Assembly (NCBI RefSeq): GCF_018119405.1
Contig: NZ_JAGPWC010000039.1
Span: 1-44,604 of the forward strand
Length of the DNA: 44,604 nucleotides
Direction of reading: 5' to 3'
Origin: Massilia sp. ST3
GTDB taxonomy: Bacteria > Pseudomonadota > Gammaproteobacteria > Burkholderiales > Burkholderiaceae_D
Shown here piece after piece: positions 41,022-44,604 of the stretch. Under the pieces are notes generated by a model. The model worked only from the letters and a program-made list of their open reading frames with translations. It had not been told where the DNA came from and ran no database searches. The number at the start of each line of letters is the position of its first letter. Position 1 is the stretch's first letter. Position numbers and translations under genes: made by a program.

Positions 41022-42575
41022 TCAGGCCAGGGACAGGGCCGCGGGGACGGTACGGAACTTGCCCACCTGGCCCGACAGGTGCTGCGACTGCTCATGCAGC
41101 GAATGCGCCGCGGCCGAGGCTTCCTGCACCAGCGCGGCATTCTGCTGGGTCAGCCCATCCACGTGGCCCAGCGCCTGGTTGATCTCGTGCACGCGGCTCG
41201 CCTGGTCGTGGCTGGCGTCCGCGATCTCCTGCATGGTGCCTGCCAGCCGGTTCACGTTGGCGACGATCTGCGCCATCGTCTGGCCGGCCTGCCCCACCAG
41301 CTGCGAACCCTGGCCGATGGCCGTCACCGATTCGCCGATCAGGGCCTTGATTTCCTGGGCGGCGACGGCGGAACGCTGGGCCAGCGAGCGCACCTCGCCC
41401 GCCACCACCGCGAAACCGCGTCCCTGCTCGCCCGCGCGCGCCGCTTCGACCGCCGCGTTGAGCGCCAGGATGTTGGTCTGGAAAGCGATGCCGTCGATGA
41501 CGGCGATGATGTCGACGATGCGCGCCGAGGCGGCGTCGATGGTATTCATCTTGTCGACCACCTTGTCCATCAGCTCGCCGCCGGTAGCCGCGACCGAGGA
41601 AGCGCTTGCCGCCGCCTGGCGCGCGGCCTGGGCCGATTCGGCGTTGCTGCGCACCGTGCCGGTCAGGGTCGCCATCGAGGCGACGGTCTGTTCCAGCGAC
41701 GACGCCTGCGAGGCCGTGCGTTCCGACAGGTGACGGTTGCCGCTCGCGATCTCGTCGGTGACCGCCGAGATGGCCGAGGCGCCCTGGCGCACTTCCTGCA
41801 CGATCGAGGCCAGGCCCACCCGCATGCCGTGCAGCGTGCGCATCATCGAACCCAGCTCGTCCTTCGCGCGCGAGTTCAGCCGCACGGTCAGGTCGCCGCC
41901 CTCGATCGCTTGGGCGAAGGCGCAGGCGCGCGCAATCGGGCGAGTGACGCTGGTCGTGACGATCGCGGCCAAGGCGGCGGCGGTGAGCAGAGCCAGCGCC
42001 GAGATCGCGACCAGGATCCAGCGCGACTGGGCCGCCACCGTGGCGATGTTGTCGCCGGCCTGGTTCATGTCGGTCTCGATCGCCTTGATGGCCGCGTCGA
42101 GGTCTTCCACGATCTGGCGGCGCAAGGGACTGCACTCGTTGATCAGGAAGGCCGAGAAAGCCTCCATCTGGCCGCTTTCGCGGAACTGGCGCGGGCGCAC
42201 CAGCTCCTTGGCCATCTGGCGCAGGCCCTTGCTGGCCTTGTCGAACTCCGGCCTGCCGCCCAGCACCGGTTCGAGCGCGTCGAGCCGCGCCATGTAGGCC
42301 TGGCGCTGCTGGTCGAGCATGGCCAGCTCGCCGCCGACCTGGGCCTCGTCCTGCACGATGAAGCTGTTGCGGGCCGCAATGCCGGTCTGCGCCAGCGATT
42401 CGCGGATCTCGTAGAGCGGCGCCACCTGTTCCCGCCAGATCGCGGTGGCGGCGTCGATGGCGCTGGCGGTAGTGCCGAGCCGGCTGAGCGCCAGCGCCGA
42501 GATGACGAGCATGAGCGTGGCCACGAGCCCGAAGCTGAGCGCGAGGCGGGTGCCGATTTTCAGGTTGGATAACAC
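41022..42575 (-). CDS. Methyl-accepting chemotaxis protein
   Basis: A 517-residue receptor. TM1 lies at about 10-31, a four-helix-bundle periplasmic sensor spans about 35-185, TM2 lies at about 187-207, a HAMP domain at about 210-262 follows, and the signalling domain has the highly conserved hairpin tip [26 protein letters not shown]. No extra C-terminal pentapeptide for CheR is visible. It senses a ligand or redox state through the 4HB domain; the ligand is unknown. The start is GTG 42575. It is monocistronic and lies close to the convergent esterase gene. Confidence 0.95.
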   Translation of the reverse strand: MLSNLKIGTRLALSFGLVATLMLVISALALSRLGTTASAIDAATAIWREQVAPLYEIRESLAQTGIAARNSFIVQDEAQVGGELAMLDQQRQAYMARLDALEPVLGGRPEFDKASKGLRQMAKELVRPRQFRESGQMEAFSAFLINECSPLRRQIVEDLDAAIKAIETDMNQAGDNIATVAAQSRWILVAISALALLTAAALAAIVTTSVTRPIARACAFAQAIEGGDLTVRLNSRAKDELGSMMRTLHGMRVGLASIVQEVRQGASAISAVTDEIASGNRHLSERTASQASSLEQTVASMATLTGTVRSNAESAQAARQAAASASSVAATGGELMDKVVDKMNTIDAASARIVDIIAVIDGIAFQTNILALNAAVEAARAGEQGRGFAVVAGEVRSLAQRSAVAAQEIKALIGESVTAIGQGSQLVGQAGQTMAQIVANVNRLAGTMQEIADASHDQASRVHEINQALGHVDGLTQQNAALVQEASAAAHSLHEQSQHLSGQVGKFRTVPAALSLA

Positions 42576-42612
42576 GGTGGTCTTTCGGAGAGAAGGAGTG
42601 TGTTGGAGCGCT

Positions 42613-42903
42613 TTATTGCCGGGCTGGGCCGATCTCGACCCAGCCGCGGTCGAGGTATTCCGCGGCCAGGAGATCCTGGATCACGATCGAGTACGCGACC
42701 GGGACGAGCGGCAAGGTGAAACTCAGCAGGCAGGCGCAGCACAGGAATACCGGCACAAGGAGGATGACGCAGCCCATCAGGGCATGCGTCCAGAGCCTCT
42801 TGTACGCCAGGTAGGCCACGCTCGCAAACAGGACACAGGGCACGCAGCGGGCGCTGACGACCGCCTCGCGTCCCGTGCCTGGATGCCTGAATACGTTTGC
42901 CAT
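42613..42903 (-). CDS. Hypothetical 96-residue membrane protein
   Basis: Starts [16 protein letters not shown] and has two hydrophobic segments (about 22-38 and 43-70, the second rich in Cys: [11 protein letters not shown]), then a short soluble tail. The length and topology suit a small inner-membrane protein of unknown role. The start ATG 42903 has only a weak purine stretch before it. It is 37 bases upstream of the receptor gene start on the same strand and could be its upstream partner, although each may have its own promoter. Confidence 0.6.
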   Translation of the reverse strand: MANVFRHPGTGREAVVSARCVPCVLFASVAYLAYKRLWTHALMGCVILLVPVFLCCACLLSFTLPLVPVAYSIVIQDLLAAEYLDRGWVEIGPARQ

Positions 42904-43077
42904 GTTAGCGCTCGATGTGAAAATGCCTGTTGTACGAACCGGAAACTTGCGAAGTCTCACGGATTGTTGCACTCGAGAAAATACAACACATGCTGCGGCG
43001 CATGCTTGCGCGGACCGGGCGCGGCGAATTCACGGGCGCGTGTAAGATGAAGTCAACGTGACAACAGGAGCAAACTC

Positions 43078-43452
43078 ATGCAAATCAATGTCAATACCGA
43101 TAACACCATCGACAAGCACCAAGGCCTGGACGAGCACGTGGAAAACGTCGTGAACTCCTCCATCGGACGTTTCAGCGATCAGGTCACCCGTGTCGACGTG
43201 CACCTGAGTAATGAGGTCAAGGAAAAGAAAGCCGACGGCGGCCAGTCCTGCATGATGGAGGCGCGCGTCTCCGGCTACGCGCCTGTGGTCGTGCACGAGC
43301 ACGCGGCCGACCTGCACCAGGCGGTGCAGAACGCAGGCAGCAAGCTGGCGCGTGCGCTCGACAGCGCCCTCGGCCGCCTGCAGGACAAGAACAAGCACAC
43401 TTCCCCGGTCGTCGACGATCCGCTGTCCGACAAGCACCTGACGGATTCCTGA
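43078..43452 (+). CDS. HPF/RaiA-family ribosome-associated protein
   Basis: A 124-residue protein of the ribosome hibernation/stress family (sigma-54 modulation protein/S30AE fold): N-terminal QINVNTDNTIDKHQGLDEHVENVV, followed by VTRVDVHLSNE, and a helix (LHQAVQNAGSKLARALDSALGRLQDK). Family members bind the 30S subunit and silence or protect ribosomes. It is a short form without the long C-terminal dimerisation domain, and the C-terminal tail is polar. CAGGAG lies seven bases before the ATG. TAAGAT at 43043 could be its -10 box. A 10-pair hairpin follows the stop. Confidence 0.85.
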   Translation: MQINVNTDNTIDKHQGLDEHVENVVNSSIGRFSDQVTRVDVHLSNEVKEKKADGGQSCMMEARVSGYAPVVVHEHAADLHQAVQNAGSKLARALDSALGRLQDKNKHTSPVVDDPLSDKHLTDS

Positions 43453-43462
43453 TCCGGCCCCA

Positions 43463-43487
43463 AGCGCACGCCTCAGGGGCGTGCGCT
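43463..43487. terminator. Hairpin between convergent HPF-like and BtuF-like genes
   Basis: AGCGCACGCC and GGCGTGCGCT form a perfect 10-pair stem with a 5-base loop, eleven bases past the HPF-like stop and overlapping the stop of the opposite gene. No T run follows on either side, so it may act as a weak bidirectional terminator. Confidence 0.5.
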
Positions 43488-44298
43488 ACGCCTCCCCGCC
43501 CTCCAGCATCGTCCTCAGTTCGCGCAGGTAGCGCAGGCCCGCCAGCGCGCGGCTGCCGTACCACGACATCATCTCTCCATCGACCAGCAACACGGGAATG
43601 CCGATCTGCTTCTCGAGCGCGTCCGCATGCGCCTCCGTAAAGCGGTAGGGCTCGGTCGACAGCAGCACCGCGTCGAGCTGGCCAACCAGCTGCTCCGACC
43701 AGTCGAAGCATGGATAGCGCGCTTCACCCAGGTCCGGGATGCGCCAGCCGAGCTCGGCCAGCATCGCCGCGATATAGGTGTCCTTCGAGATACTCATCCA
43801 GGGGTCTTGCCAGATGCAGTACAGCACCGTGCGCGGTGGGCCGGGCGGCCGCGCGCGCAGCAGCGCCAGCTCGTGCTCGAAGGCCGCGCACCAGGCTTCG
43901 GCCTTGTCCGCCACCCCGAAGATGCCGCCCATCAGGCGCGCCAGGTCCAGGTTGTCGCGCGGGACCAGGGGGTGGGTGACCACGATGTGCGGGACGAACT
44001 CGGCCAGCCGGTCCACGGTGGGTTTTTCATTTTCGTCAATATTGACGATCACGTGGGTCGGCGCCAGCTTGCGGATCTTCTCGATATTCACATCCTTGGT
44101 GCCGCCCACTTTGGGGATCGCGGCCACCGTGTCGCGCGGGTGGATGCAAAAACCCGTGCGGCCGACCAGCTGGGGCGCCAGGCCCAGGTCGCACAGCAGC
44201 TCGGTGATCGAGGGCACCAGGGAAACGATGCGTGCGCCGGGCGCCGGCGGGTGCCGGACGCCCAGGGCGTCGCTCGGGTAGGGAGTAAAAGTTGTCAT
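43486..44298 (-). CDS. BtuF-like helical-backbone metal/cobalamin-binding protein, no signal peptide
   Basis: A 270-residue protein of the periplasmic-binding TroA/BtuF type: IVSLVPSITELLCDLGLAPQLVGRTGFC near the start, KVGGTKDVNIEKIRKLAPTHVIVN, and a C-terminal half with DVYIAAM-type segments (KDTYIAAMLAELGWRIPD). Family members bind vitamin B12 or iron chelates for an ABC importer, and are normally secreted. Here the ATG at 44298 gives MTTFTPYPSD with no signal peptide, and the longer frame to 44355 adds none. It may therefore act in the cytoplasm, or the start is further off. No ABC transporter genes are visible. Confidence 0.82.
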   Translation of the reverse strand: MTTFTPYPSDALGVRHPPAPGARIVSLVPSITELLCDLGLAPQLVGRTGFCIHPRDTVAAIPKVGGTKDVNIEKIRKLAPTHVIVNIDENEKPTVDRLAEFVPHIVVTHPLVPRDNLDLARLMGGIFGVADKAEAWCAAFEHELALLRARPPGPPRTVLYCIWQDPWMSISKDTYIAAMLAELGWRIPDLGEARYPCFDWSEQLVGQLDAVLLSTEPYRFTEAHADALEKQIGIPVLLVDGEMMSWYGSRALAGLRYLRELRTMLEGGEA

Positions 44299-44354
44299 GG
44301 CCGCTATTGGACCACTGTTGTTTATGAAACGCCACCCACCGCAGCGCAGTTGCA

Positions 44355-44604
44355 ATGCGTTATTATTCCTTGATTGTAAGGACGTCTAGACAGCTCGAGG
44401 ATCACTTGGAACACATCGGCACCTTCGGTGCTTCCCGCTACACCGCCCGCGACCTGCAACTGTTCCGCGGCGAAGTCGATCCCGCCGTGGCCGCCGCCTT
44501 GGCGTCCTGCGCGGTAGTGCGGGTGGCGGGGGGGGGCGGCCGCGGGGGGGGGGGGGGGCGGGGGGGGGGGTTTTGGGGGGGGGGGGGGGGGGGGGGCCGC
44601 GCCC
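44355..44604 (+). CDS. Partial gene at the contig end, possible cyclic-nucleotide-binding domain
   Basis: An open frame starting ATG 44355 (MRYYSLIV), or TTG 44406 with GAGGA in front of it, runs into the G-rich junk from about 44529. The segment DLQLFRGEVDPAVAAALASCAVVRV resembles the N-terminal part of cNMP-binding domains (LF-G-D-A---L---C-V) found in Crp-like regulators and some GGDEF proteins. The match is loose and the frame is truncated, so the product cannot be named. Confidence 0.35.
   Translation, partial: MRYYSLIVRTSRQLEDHLEHIGTFGASRYTARDLQLFRGEVDPAVAAALASCAVVRVAGGGGRGGGGGRGGGFWGGGGGGGRA
44529..44604. other. G-rich low-complexity contig end (probable artefact)
   Basis: The last 76 bases are mostly G runs with a short TTTT, mirroring the C-rich start of the window. 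This is not plausible coding sequence and interrupts the partial gene. It looks like low-quality assembly or sequencing output at the contig boundary. Confidence 0.75.

Overview
This 44.6 kb window is GC-rich, coding-dense bacterial DNA. It reads as a betaproteobacterium of the Burkholderiales, most likely the Oxalobacteraceae (Massilia/Telluria-like). That placement is inferred from remembered protein families, the high GC content and the intergenic palindromic repeats; no database search was made. Both ends run into homopolymer-rich C/G sequence that looks like assembly junk, so the window is probably a whole draft contig. No rRNA, tRNA, insertion sequence, prophage or CRISPR array was seen.

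Layout. 0.1-5.7 kb: trpS (minus), a glycosidase/dTDP-rhamnose-reductase fusion and a KefC-type antiporter. 5.7-12.4 kb: a polyamine-flavoured block. On the minus strand are a membrane-anchored spermidine-synthase-like protein and a Tat-type FAD oxidoreductase. On the plus strand are DUF350, an SPFH/SHOCT protein, a double zinc-ribbon/DUF4178 protein, a tiny Gly/Ser-rich membrane protein and S-adenosylmethionine decarboxylase. I read these as one system. 12.4-18.4 kb: a CaiB-type CoA-transferase, three unknown proteins, a divergent LysR regulator/D-malate dehydrogenase pair and a cytochrome c. 18.4-22.8 kb: a tyrosinase fused to a von Willebrand A domain, preceded by a coupled small gene resembling the MelC1 caddie protein, then a sigma-54-type activator with an altered GAFTGA loop. 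22.9-29.0 kb: an M24 peptidase, an EamA exporter, an MFS transporter and a tightly overlapping operon of a J-domain protein with three unknown proteins.

29.3-34.2 kb: glnS, an orphan CHASE-type histidine kinase, and a protein with a GRDP-like N-terminal domain followed by eight 16-residue repeats of the type AWCAAPGK. 34.4-44.6 kb: an unknown small protein, an NAD-binding epimerase-like protein, a ferredoxin-type reductase, an MFS exporter, an OmpR-type two-component pair, a secreted PHB-depolymerase-like esterase, a chemotaxis receptor, a small membrane protein, an HPF/RaiA-like ribosome factor, a BtuF-like protein without a signal peptide, and the start of a gene cut by the contig end.

Two families of palindromic repeats punctuate gene ends. 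In the REP-like family the repeat supplies the stop codon of three genes. The most interesting items are the WCAAPGK repeat protein, the DUF350/SPFH/DUF4178 polyamine block, the tyrosinase-VWA plus MelC1-like pair, the glycosidase-reductase fusion and the REP-encoded protein tails.
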